DNA from: Flavobacterium sp. N2038 | GTDB lineage: Bacteria > Bacteroidota > Bacteroidia > Flavobacteriales > Flavobacteriaceae | Reading direction: 5' to 3' | NCBI RefSeq assembly: GCF_025947185.1 | Contig: NZ_CP110001.1 | Span: 62,001-126,000 of the forward strand | DNA length: 64,000 nt | Part shown: positions 8,499 to 15,925 of the stretch, piece by piece | How the letters are laid out: each line of letters opens with the position of its first letter | How positions within the stretch are numbered: position 1 is the stretch's first letter | Translations under genes and position numbers: made by a program | The notes under the pieces: model-generated | Database searches by the model: none | Seen by the model: the letters and a program-made list of their open reading frames with translations, nothing else | Told to the model about the DNA's origin: nothing

Positions 8499-10940
8499 TT
8501 AATTCTTTACCCATAAAAGTGACGATGGATTCGTAGGATAGGTGTCTTCTTTAATAGGAAAATCAAAAAGCTTTTCAAATACATTTTCTTTAGGCTTGTA
8601 TCTAAAAAAAACACCGCTTCCAAATTCTCCTCCAAAAGAGGTTACTCCATAAAAATCATTTGAATGATAAGACAATGGCCCCACTAATACGCTCCCTGTT
8701 GTTTTTACATTGAATGTCTCAGCCTTGACAAATCTATTCTTATCATTTTTCACATAAATAGCTGCCAAATCATATGGTTTACCTGAAGTTTCATTCTTTA
8801 ATTCATTAAAATTAACTACATCAGGTACTCCAAAACAAATTACACCTTTCGCAATACCATCTTGCAGAACATTTTTACACAATAGATCAAAATGCATAGG
8901 GAAATTATAAAAAACTTTTTTTCCATATCCGTTGATATATCCCTCTGGTCCTTTTCTTTTATCATCAAAATAATTATTGCTTATAACTGAAGTAGAATCG
9001 ATTTTTCCTTCAGAATTTGCATACAAGAGATTTCCTTTGTTATAAATTAAGTTTCCAGAAACCCCATGCCCAAAATATTCAAGAACTCTAATTTTTTTTG
9101 ATTTCAAATTAAAATTAAAAATTCCCCCATTTTTTGGAGTATCATTTATATCAAATAAACCGTATAAATCTTCCCCTACAATTACTGGAGCTCCAATAGG
9201 TTTCTCAAATAGATATTTAGAATCTTCTTTTCTGCCGATAATTATAACGGCGTCTGCTTCTAATTTTTCTTTATTTAAATCTATATATTTAGGTTTTTCA
9301 GTTATTTTAACTACTACCTGATTATTATTTCTATTTTCTAATATTTTTGAGTCATCTTGAGACATTGATTTATCTGGTAATGCATCGTTTCCAAATTTTA
9401 ATAGCACTACAATTTTATTGTTTTCTGGATTATAATAGAATACTTTAGGCAATGATTTTGGGTCTGAACTTCCTGCAAATCCATACATTTTTCCATCAAA
9501 ATCTAAACTCAATCCATCAGAAGGATTTGAAATATGATAGTCATGTAAATCAATTACTTTTTCAAACTTATTATCTTTTACAGAAATCCTATAAATTGTT
9601 CCTGCATCACTTTTACCTCCTTCGTTAGTTATACCATAAACATAACCTTTCCAGTATAATAGATTTCCGATTGGCTTTCGTCCATCTGCACTATTTTGGA
9701 AATTTAGTAATTGTGTATAGCTCTGATCTTTTAAATTGATCGTAAATATGTTTCCGTAACGTGTAAATTGTCCTCCTTCAGTTGCTACACCAATAACCGA
9801 CCATTGATCTTGAAAAATAAATCCGTTATTAAATTCATAGCCTTTCTGTGTATCAAAATGCATAAGCACCTTAAATTCTTTTTTTACATCACTATAACTA
9901 AATGCTGTCCCGCAATTATAAAGTCCCCCTTTTGATAAAAGACCTAAAACTTCTCCATTATCAGAAAGGCTTAAAACTCCTTTTGATTCCTTACCCGTTT
10001 CTTTTTCAGAAAGATTAAAAAGAACTTTGTAATTAGACTTTTTTAAATCGTATTCAAAAATAACTCCCGAATCATTCTTTCCTCCATAAGTTGTAACACC
10101 AATCAAAGTTGAATCGTTTAAAGAAATTATTTGCGATTGTACAAAACTTCCTTCCACTTTGTCAAAGGATAAGATAGGTGACAAAATATTTTTTTCTGGC
10201 TCAAACTCAAACAATTTCCCATCTTTATTTGAGAGTCCTTGAGAAGTTGATCCTATAATTTTTCCTGATTTAGTAATTGTCAATGGTGCTAAAGGATATG
10301 CTCCAATTTTTCCATCAAAATCAATACATTTTTTATAAATATTCTTTTCTAGATTGTATGAATACAAAGTACCTTTATCATATTCTCCTCCATTTTTTGT
10401 CAAACCATATAACGTATTATTTAATACCACTAATTGCGTTTTAGCCCCAATATTAGAATATTGATTTATTCCATCAAAATTATGCAATACCTTTAAGGTG
10501 TTCGTATACAAATCAAAACAGTAAATAATTCCTTTACGATTTGTTCCTCCTTCATAAGTCACTCCATACAACTTATTATCCAAAAGCAATAATCCTCCTT
10601 CAGGTAACCAGCCGTCATTATTACTAAAATTAAACAGTACTTTATAATTTTTAGACAACGGATCAAATTGAAAAATCAAACCGCCTCTATATAAACCACC
10701 AGAAGCAATTCCGTAATAGGTGTTTTCATTTTTTTTACATAAAACACCTCTTGGCCACTCGCCTACAACTGTTTCAAAAGAATGCTTTACTTTAAAGTTG
10801 TCTCCTTTTTCATTTATGCTATAAACAGATCCACTATAATATTCTCCACCAGTTTCTGATATGCCCCAAAAAGCATTATTTTGTGAATAGACATCGCATT
10901 GAAAAACGACAATAAAAACGATTAGAAATAATCGTTTCAT
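8499..10940 (-). CDS. Secreted GloVer-repeat protein (TIGR03803-like, beta-propeller type)
   Basis: The protein is about 813 residues from the chosen start MKRLFLIVFIVV, which opens a clear Sec signal peptide ending near CDVYSQ; a start 15 codons upstream would bury it. The mature part is a row of about a dozen repeats of the type YG(I/V)T-x-GG-x-(D/N)xGxIFxFD with a hydrophobic L-x-(F/H)-x-F word after each. This is the pattern of the Gloeo-Verruco repeat family, of unknown function and probably propeller-like. I see no type IX sorting domain at the C-terminus. It is placed between the two metH halves, where nothing suggests a methionine role. Confidence 0.8.
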   Translation of the reverse strand: MKRLFLIVFIVVFQCDVYSQNNAFWGISETGGEYYSGSVYSINEKGDNFKVKHSFETVVGEWPRGVLCKKNENTYYGIASGGLYRGGLIFQFDPLSKNYKVLFNFSNNDGWLPEGGLLLLDNKLYGVTYEGGTNRKGIIYCFDLYTNTLKVLHNFDGINQYSNIGAKTQLVVLNNTLYGLTKNGGEYDKGTLYSYNLEKNIYKKCIDFDGKIGAYPLAPLTITKSGKIIGSTSQGLSNKDGKLFEFEPEKNILSPILSFDKVEGSFVQSQIISLNDSTLIGVTTYGGKNDSGVIFEYDLKKSNYKVLFNLSEKETGKESKGVLSLSDNGEVLGLLSKGGLYNCGTAFSYSDVKKEFKVLMHFDTQKGYEFNNGFIFQDQWSVIGVATEGGQFTRYGNIFTINLKDQSYTQLLNFQNSADGRKPIGNLLYWKGYVYGITNEGGKSDAGTIYRISVKDNKFEKVIDLHDYHISNPSDGLSLDFDGKMYGFAGSSDPKSLPKVFYYNPENNKIVVLLKFGNDALPDKSMSQDDSKILENRNNNQVVVKITEKPKYIDLNKEKLEADAVIIIGRKEDSKYLFEKPIGAPVIVGEDLYGLFDINDTPKNGGIFNFNLKSKKIRVLEYFGHGVSGNLIYNKGNLLYANSEGKIDSTSVISNNYFDDKRKGPEGYINGYGKKVFYNFPMHFDLLCKNVLQDGIAKGVICFGVPDVVNFNELKNETSGKPYDLAAIYVKNDKNRFVKAETFNVKTTGSVLVGPLSYHSNDFYGVTSFGGEFGSGVFFRYKPKENVFEKLFDFPIKEDTYPTNPSSLLWVKN

Positions 10941-11045
10941 TATCAATAACAATTTGTCATTATTTTTCAAAGTCTTCAAATTCATAAATGGGAACTACTA
11001 AATTTCTCCTGATTAGATATATTTATATATTATTGGTAATTAAAA

Positions 11046-12050
11046 TTATTCAATAACCGGTGCCACTCTAGGCTTGTAATCCTTCGCAACCTCAGCCATT
11101 AATCGAATATGATCTGGAGTTGTTCCGCAACAACCGCCAATGATATTAATTAAATTATCATCTAAATATTCTTTTATGAAAGCCTGAGTTTGTTCTGGTG
11201 TTTCATCGTATTGTCCGAAAGCATTTGGCAATCCTGCATTTGGATGCGCCGAAACATTAAAACTTGTGTTATGTGCTAATGTTTTTAAATACGGTTTCAA
11301 CAAATCGGCTCCAAGTGCGCAATTGAATCCTACACTTAATAACGGAATATGCGAAACTGAAATCAAAAACGCTTCAACTGTCTGCCCCGAAAGTGTTCTT
11401 CCTGAAGCATCTGTAATCGTTCCTGAAACCATGATTGGAATATCAAGGTTACGTTCTTCTTTCACTTCTTCGATCGCAAAAAGTGCAGCTTTTGCATTTA
11501 AAGTATCAAAAATCGTTTCTACCAAAAGTAAGTCGCAACCACCGTCCATCAATGCTTCTGCCTGTTGTTTATAGGCAATTCGTAAATCGTCAAAAGTTAC
11601 CGCTCTGTAACCTGGATCGTTTACATCTGGTGACATACTTGCTGTACGGTTTGTCGGTCCAATTGAACCTGCTACGAAACGTGGTTTTTCGGGATTTTTT
11701 GCGGTAAATTCATCGGCTACTTGTCTTGCGATTTTTGCCGATTCGTAGTTTAACTCGTAAACCAAATCTTCCATGTGATAATCGGCCATACCGATTGTAG
11801 TTCCGGAGAAAGTATTCGTTTCTACGATGTCAGCACCAGCTTCATAATAAGCGGCATGAACATCGCGAATCGCTTGTGGTTGTGTTAGGGATAGTAAATC
11901 GTTGTTTCCTTTTAACGGATGCGGGAAATCTTTGAAACGCTCTCCTCTGAAATCTTCTTCGGAGAAATTATAGCGTTGCAACATTGTTCCCATTGCTCCG
12001 TCAAGGATTAGGATATTTTTTTTTATTGCTTCTTGAATTGTTATTGCCAT
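11046..12050 (-). CDS. metH: Methionine synthase, N-terminal homocysteine-binding part
   Basis: This 334-residue protein is the zinc/homocysteine module of MetH as a separate polypeptide. It begins with the [10 protein letters not shown] motif, and the zinc ligands are the Cys in GFNCALG (about residue 243) and the Cys pair in [10 protein letters not shown] (about residue 308). It transfers a methyl group from methylcobalamin on the partner protein (5474-8149) to homocysteine. A SAM-I riboswitch lies 357-472 nt upstream of its start, so excess SAM should shut it off. A stand-alone homocysteine methyltransferase is a weaker alternative, since the partner lacks exactly this module. Confidence 0.94.
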   Translation of the reverse strand: MAITIQEAIKKNILILDGAMGTMLQRYNFSEEDFRGERFKDFPHPLKGNNDLLSLTQPQAIRDVHAAYYEAGADIVETNTFSGTTIGMADYHMEDLVYELNYESAKIARQVADEFTAKNPEKPRFVAGSIGPTNRTASMSPDVNDPGYRAVTFDDLRIAYKQQAEALMDGGCDLLLVETIFDTLNAKAALFAIEEVKEERNLDIPIMVSGTITDASGRTLSGQTVEAFLISVSHIPLLSVGFNCALGADLLKPYLKTLAHNTSFNVSAHPNAGLPNAFGQYDETPEQTQAFIKEYLDDNLINIIGGCCGTTPDHIRLMAEVAKDYKPRVAPVIE

Positions 12051-12079
12051 GGCTTTTTTCTTTTAGCTTCTAAGACTAT

Positions 12080-12095
12080 CCCGATAGCTATCGGG
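12080..12095. repeat. 16-bp palindrome CCCGATAGCTATCGGG, copy 3
   Basis: Exact copy in the leader region of metH, flanked by octamer-like CTAAGAT words. Confidence 0.85.
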
Positions 12096-12139
12096 ACTAA
12101 GATGCTAAGTTTTTTTATTATGATTGTGAAGGTTCTTTT

Positions 12140-12172
12140 AAACCCGACAGGTTTTTAAAACCTGTCGGGTTT
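12140..12172. repeat. 33-bp near-perfect palindrome
   Basis: Arms of 16 bp (AAACCCGACAGGTTTT and its complement) around a single central base. It lies inside the presumed metH leader RNA and could fold as a very stable hairpin, possibly ending transcription on either strand because T-rich DNA follows. Confidence 0.85.
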
Positions 12173-12215
12173 GACCTTCGATATTTTTTTACATTAATTC
12201 CAAAAGTGCCCTATT

Positions 12216-12310
12216 GCTAGCTCATTAGCCCCGATTGAAGTGGAAATCCTTTTGATTTTTTTCTTTAAAAAAGCAAAAGATTGCAACGTAAAGCGGGAAC
12301 TACTGACTGC
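12216..12310 (+). repeat. Dispersed intergenic element, copy 2
   Basis: Contains TAGCCCCGATTGAAGTGGAA, an inner A/T hairpin (ATCCTTTTGAT ... AAAAGATT) and AACGTAAAGCGGGA. The skeleton matches the element at 8281-8391 in the opposite orientation. I recall this word pattern as a common Bacteroidota spacer repeat, but that needs a genome count. Confidence 0.6.
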
Positions 12311-12406
12311 AAAAATGCGCCAATGATTCGCTCCTGATACAGAATCTGTTTCAGTAAATATTGTATGTTGTCTGGAAAAGTTTTGAGAAATACGAGTATG
12401 TATTTG

Positions 12407-12522
12407 TGTTATCTATCTTTAATACTGGAAAATGTCGTATAAAGTAGAATTTAGCACCTTCTTTATGATAAAGGGTTGCTAAGGTTTCATCGGGTCTATC
12501 CCTCCGCCTTTCGTGATAACTG
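12407..12522 (-). ncRNA. SAM-I riboswitch (S-box) upstream of metH
   Basis: On the minus strand the conserved S-box core reads GAAAGGCGGAGGGATAGACC, then CGATGAAACCTTAGCAACC, then GAAGGTGCTAAATTC. The P1 helix closes with GTTATC near 12520 and GATAAC near 12408-12413. The distance to the metH start is long (about 357 nt) and is filled with repeats; I cannot point to one clear terminator as the expression platform, though the 33-bp palindrome at 12140 is a candidate. Confidence 0.93.
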
Positions 12523-12582
12523 ACAATAATTTTAAGAACAGTGCAAAGGTATGAAATAGGGTTTCGATTTGCAAATGTTTTT

Positions 12583-12625
12583 TTTTAAGATGCTGAGAGG
12601 CTAAGATGCTAAGGTTCTAAGTTTA
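12583..12625. repeat. Octamer array (CTAAGATG type)
   Basis: An 8-nt period is visible: AAGATGCT, GAGAGGCT, AAGATGCT, AAGGTTCT, AAGTTTAT. Similar octamers occur at 8184-8212 and 13178-13290. Confidence 0.75.
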
Positions 12626-12630
12626 TAATC

Positions 12631-12924
12631 TTAGTGTTTAGGTTTTTGTTTAGTTCCTCTAAAATTGATAATTGTAATGATATTGGATTCTTTGTCAATG
12701 CTGTAAACCAAATAATTGTTTTTGTCTACAATTGCTTTATATAGTGACTTATTTTTTTCGGATTTTGGGAATTGATTGGGGTTAAGATTGATTTGATTTA
12801 TTACTTGCTAGATTTTATTTTCTAGGTTTAAAATCTCTTTTGATGTCCATTTTGCTTCTAGATAATCAACAACTTTATTAAATCCTTTTACAGCTTGTTT
12901 GGTCCATATAAATTTTAATGCCAT
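12631..12924 (-). pseudogene. RelE/ParE-type toxin gene with an internal amber stop
   Basis: Starting at the ATG that overlaps the end of the antitoxin gene by 10 nt, the frame reads a protein of the RelE/ParE type: ALKFIWTKQAVKGFNKVVDY at the N-terminus and LVYSIDKESNIITIINFRG near the C-terminus, 97 codons in total. Codon 39 (12808-12810) is TAG and nothing else breaks the frame. The toxin would be cut to 38 residues and lose its active C-terminal half. A sequencing error, or amber readthrough, are alternatives. Confidence 0.8.
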
Positions 12925-13142
12925 TTCGAAAATCTTTTCATAACATCTTCGTGGCTTACAACTTCTCCTTTTTCAGCTTGGTCGAGTCCAATCTGAATTT
13001 CAGCTTTCTCTGATTCTGATAAATCATCAAACCAATCATTTTGATTTGCTTTCAAAACCAATTCCAGTTTTTCCAAAACTCTCTCATCTTCCACCTTAAC
13101 CAATTCTTGAATAAATTGATATTTTCTAGCCTCTAAATTCAT
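12915..13142 (-). CDS. Antitoxin of a RelE/ParE-type toxin-antitoxin pair
   Basis: The protein is 75 residues from MNLEARKYQFIQEL; a start three codons earlier (MIIM) is also possible. It is acidic and helical, with WFDDLSESEKAEIQIGLDQA in the middle and EVVSHEDVMKRFSKWH at the C-terminus, the layout of small addiction-module antitoxins that neutralise RelE/ParE toxins by wrapping them. Its last codons overlap the start of the broken toxin gene. With the toxin inactivated, the antitoxin may persist as a remnant or act on a related toxin elsewhere. Confidence 0.75.
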   Translation of the reverse strand: MNLEARKYQFIQELVKVEDERVLEKLELVLKANQNDWFDDLSESEKAEIQIGLDQAEKGEVVSHEDVMKRFSKWH

Positions 13143-13177
13143 GATAATCAAAATTTATAATTACAAAGATACGTTTT

Positions 13178-13290
13178 TTTTTTAGGTTCTGAGATGCTAA
13201 GGGACTAAGCATAAAAAAGCCCAAACTAAAAGTTTGAGCTTTGTATATAAAAACCTTAGCACCTAAGTCCCTTAGAACCTCAGCACCTTC
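13178..13290. repeat. Inverted octamer arrays around a terminator
   Basis: The left arm has AGGTTCTG, AGATGCTA, AGGGACTA, AGCATAAA (13178-13212). The right arm has ACCTTAGC, ACCTAAGT, CCCTTAGA, ACCTCAGC (13252-13285), roughly the complement. The transcription terminator at 13217-13241 is in the loop. Confidence 0.7.
13211..13241 (-). terminator. Intrinsic terminator of the sulfate assimilation operon
   Basis: An 11-bp stem with one mismatch (13217-13227 with 13231-13241) followed by a T-run on the minus strand, 52 nt after the stop of the last operon gene. Confidence 0.75.
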
Positions 13291-13292
13291 GA

Positions 13293-14345
13293 TTAAACTA
13301 TCGCTTTCACGACTGCTTTCGGAGCTTCTTTACGAGTTCCGTCGAAACCGTCAACACCAGAAACTGTTGTATATTTCAATACGTATTTTTTACCTGGGTT
13401 GATGATTTGGTAAGCTGCTTGGCACATTAAAGTTGCTTCGTGGAATCCGCAAAGGATCAACTTTAATTTTCCTGGATAGGTATTAACGTCTCCAATGGCG
13501 AAGATTCCCGGAATGTTTGTTTGGTAATCTAAAGCATTGTTTACTTTGATGGCATTTTTCTCGATTTCTAATCCCCAGTCTCCAATTGGACCTAATTTTG
13601 GTGTTAATCCAAAAAGTGGGATGAAATAATCGGTTTCGATTTTACGGTGTGCACCGTTTTCTTCGATATCTAATGATTCAACGTGCTCAGCACCATTGAT
13701 TCCGATAACTTCTGCCGGAGTGATTAATTTGATTTTTCCAGCTGTTTTTAATTCCTGTACTTTTTCTACAGAATCTAAAGCCCCTCTAAATTCGTTTCTT
13801 CTGTGAATTAAAGTTACTTCTGAAGCTACATTTGCCAAGAAAATACTCCAGTCTAATGCTGAATCTCCTCCTCCTGCAATAACAACTCTTTTGTCTCTGA
13901 ATTTCTCAGGATTTTTGATGAAGTATTTTACTCCTTTATCTTCATAAAACTCGATATCTTCGATAAGTGGTTTACGAGGCTCAAAACTTCCTAAACCTCC
14001 AGCGATTGCAATAACCGGCGCATGAAATTTAGTTCCTTTATTTGATGTTACAATAAATGATCCGTCTTCTTGTTTCTCGATCGTTTCTGCACGCTCACCT
14101 AAAGTAAAACCTGGCTCAAATTGTTTGATTTGCTCTTGCAAACCATCAATTAAATCTCCGGCTAATACTTCTGGGAATCCAGGAATATCATAAATAGGTT
14201 TCTTTGGATATAACTCTGATAGCTGCCCTCCTGCTTGTGGCAAGGCGTCTAAAATGTGGCATTTTAATTTTAACAATCCTGCCTCAAATACGGCAAATAA
14301 ACCTGTTGGTCCTGCTCCAATTATAAGTATATCTGTTTTAATCAT
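13293..14345 (-). CDS. Ferredoxin/flavodoxin-NADP reductase, thioredoxin-reductase-like
   Basis: The 350-residue flavoprotein has an N-terminal FAD motif GAGPTGLFAVFEAG and a central NADP motif GGGDSALDW near residue 158. It lacks the CxxC active site of thioredoxin reductase, which points to the YumC-like ferredoxin-NADP reductase branch. The C-terminal FAD segment IFAIGDVNTYPGK is present. As the last gene of the sulfate operon it may supply reduced ferredoxin to the sulfite reductase encoded at 15918-18008. That coupling is an inference from the operon and from the known electron need of siroheme sulfite reductases. Confidence 0.88.
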   Translation of the reverse strand: MIKTDILIIGAGPTGLFAVFEAGLLKLKCHILDALPQAGGQLSELYPKKPIYDIPGFPEVLAGDLIDGLQEQIKQFEPGFTLGERAETIEKQEDGSFIVTSNKGTKFHAPVIAIAGGLGSFEPRKPLIEDIEFYEDKGVKYFIKNPEKFRDKRVVIAGGGDSALDWSIFLANVASEVTLIHRRNEFRGALDSVEKVQELKTAGKIKLITPAEVIGINGAEHVESLDIEENGAHRKIETDYFIPLFGLTPKLGPIGDWGLEIEKNAIKVNNALDYQTNIPGIFAIGDVNTYPGKLKLILCGFHEATLMCQAAYQIINPGKKYVLKYTTVSGVDGFDGTRKEAPKAVVKAIV

Positions 14346-14440
14346 TATGGTTGTTGTTTATAATCATTCTTAATAATACAAAGGAACGAATAATTTATTC
14401 TATTTTCAATGATTTTTATCATTCATTTCTTTGGAAATTT

Positions 14441-15022
14441 TTACTCTCTATTTTTTAGTGAAGCGGTAATTTCATTCATCCTTTTCACTTTTTCTTCAAA
14501 ATTACCTTTTAGGCTTTTTCGGTATTCATTTAGATTTTCAACCATTTGATTGATATCTTCCGGGATTACTTCCTCAAAAAATTCCCGAAGTCTTTTTGCC
14601 GTTGTTGGTGACTTTCCGTTAGTCGAAATGGCTATTTTCACATTTCCTTTTGTTACGATTCCGCCCAAATAATAATCACATAAATCTGGTGTATCAGCGA
14701 TGTTACAAATCAAATAACGCTTTCTTGCTAAATCGTATACTCTTTTATTTACTTCCAGATTATCCGTACAAGCGATAACCATATGGCGCTTTTTGAGCAT
14801 TTTCTTTTTAAACTTCGATTTTGTCAATGTTATCGAAGGATGATTTTCTGCTAAAACCTGAATTTCTAAATGAAAATTAGGTGCAACAACCTCAACATTT
14901 GCATTCGGACTTGACTTTAGCAAGAAAGAAAGCTTTTCCAGTCCTACATTACCTCCGCCTACAATCAATACATTTAAATTGTGAAGCTTTAGAAATATTG
15001 GATATAATTCGTTTTGTTCCAT
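14441..15022 (-). CDS. Precorrin-2 dehydrogenase / sirohydrochlorin ferrochelatase-like protein
   Basis: The 193-residue protein corresponds to the N-terminal half of CysG (Met8/SirC type). It has a Rossmann NAD motif VLIVGGGNVGLEKL near residue 15, IACTDNLEVNKRVYDLAR near residue 85, ICNIADTPDLCDY and the typical SPTTAKRLREFFEE near residue 140. It oxidises precorrin-2 and may insert iron to give siroheme. It follows cobA in the operon and so completes siroheme for the sulfite reductase. Confidence 0.9.
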   Translation of the reverse strand: MEQNELYPIFLKLHNLNVLIVGGGNVGLEKLSFLLKSSPNANVEVVAPNFHLEIQVLAENHPSITLTKSKFKKKMLKKRHMVIACTDNLEVNKRVYDLARKRYLICNIADTPDLCDYYLGGIVTKGNVKIAISTNGKSPTTAKRLREFFEEVIPEDINQMVENLNEYRKSLKGNFEEKVKRMNEITASLKNRE

Positions 15023-15101
15023 TTTAATTTAATTTCATCTAAACAAAATTAGATGATTTTATTGAACATTAGGAAAATCTAATATTGCAATGTTTATCGT
15101 T

Positions 15102-15150
15102 TTCCCCGGATTAAAATCCGGCGCTACAATATGAATCGTTCTTTCGGAAC
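15102..15150. repeat. GGnTTnAAAnCC...GCTACAATAT element, copy 1
   Basis: Contains a small hairpin CCGGATTAAAATCCGG followed by CGCTACAATATGAATCGTTC and TTCGGAAC. The same series of words recurs twice at 20490-20580. Confidence 0.7.
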
Positions 15151-15151
15151 T

Positions 15152-15925
15152 TTATCTTGCGATTTCTTTTGATAGAAATTCTTCATAAAATCCTTTTAAT
15201 TTATTGCTTTCTCTTACAACTTCTCCAAGAACAATAATGGCTGGCGAACCTAGTTCTTTTTCTTTTACAATATTTAGAATCGAATCTACAGTTCCTACAC
15301 CTACTTTTTCTTCTGCTGTTGTTCCGTTTTGGATGATTGCAACGGGCAAATTCCCTTTATCTTCTTTTTGAAACAAATCGATAATTTGAGGCAATTTGTG
15401 CATTCCCATCAAAATCACAACTGTTGCTGATGATTGCGCCGCTAAAGCCACGTCTGAAGATAATTTTCTATCAGATGTTGTTCCGGTAATCGCCCAAAAG
15501 CTTTCTGAAACGCCTCGTTTTGTAATCGAAATTCCCTGACTTGCAGGAACTGCAACTACAGATGAAATTCCAGGAACTACAATAGTTTCTATTCCAAAAC
15601 TTTCTGCAAATTCTACTTCTTCGCTTCCTCTTCCAAAAATAAACGGATCTCCGCCTTTTAATCGAACCACATTTCCGTAAGTCAAAGCATTATCCACAAT
15701 CAATTGATTGATTTGATCCTGCGTGTAAGCATGATTTCCGATTCTTTTTCCAACAAAAATTCGAATCGCATTTTTAGGCGCATAATCCAGAATTTCTTCA
15801 TTGGCCAAAGCGTCGTACAAAACCACATTAGCTTCAGCCAATGCTTTTACAGCTTTTAGCGTAAGTAAATCGGGATCGCCCGGACCTGCACCGACTAAAG
15901 TTATTTTGGGTTTTATATTAAGCAT
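15152..15925 (-). CDS. cobA: Uroporphyrinogen-III C-methyltransferase
   Basis: The 257-residue SUMT enzyme methylates uroporphyrinogen III twice, using SAM, to make precorrin-2 for siroheme. Motifs are LVGAGPGDPDLLTLKAV at the N-terminus, VRLKGGDPFIFGRGSEE near residue 85 and a VVPGISS segment near residue 122. The length is that of the stand-alone enzyme. Its start overlaps the end of the sulfite reductase gene by 8 nt, so the two are translationally coupled. Confidence 0.94.
   Translation of the reverse strand: MLNIKPKITLVGAGPGDPDLLTLKAVKALAEANVVLYDALANEEILDYAPKNAIRIFVGKRIGNHAYTQDQINQLIVDNALTYGNVVRLKGGDPFIFGRGSEEVEFAESFGIETIVVPGISSVVAVPASQGISITKRGVSESFWAITGTTSDRKLSSDVALAAQSSATVVILMGMHKLPQIIDLFQKEDKGNLPVAIIQNGTTAEEKVGVGTVDSILNIVKEKELGSPAIIVLGEVVRESNKLKGFYEEFLSKEIAR

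Larger units (their letters stand above)
12051..12630. other. Long 5' region of metH: riboswitch plus repeats
   Basis: No coding gene is seen. From the metH start outwards the spacer holds the 16-bp palindrome, a 33-bp palindrome, the dispersed element copy 2, the SAM-I riboswitch and an octamer array. Confidence 0.75.

Noticed and set aside
12140..12172. 33-bp palindrome as a plasmid or phage attachment site
   Set aside because: No integrase, tRNA target or second copy is seen.
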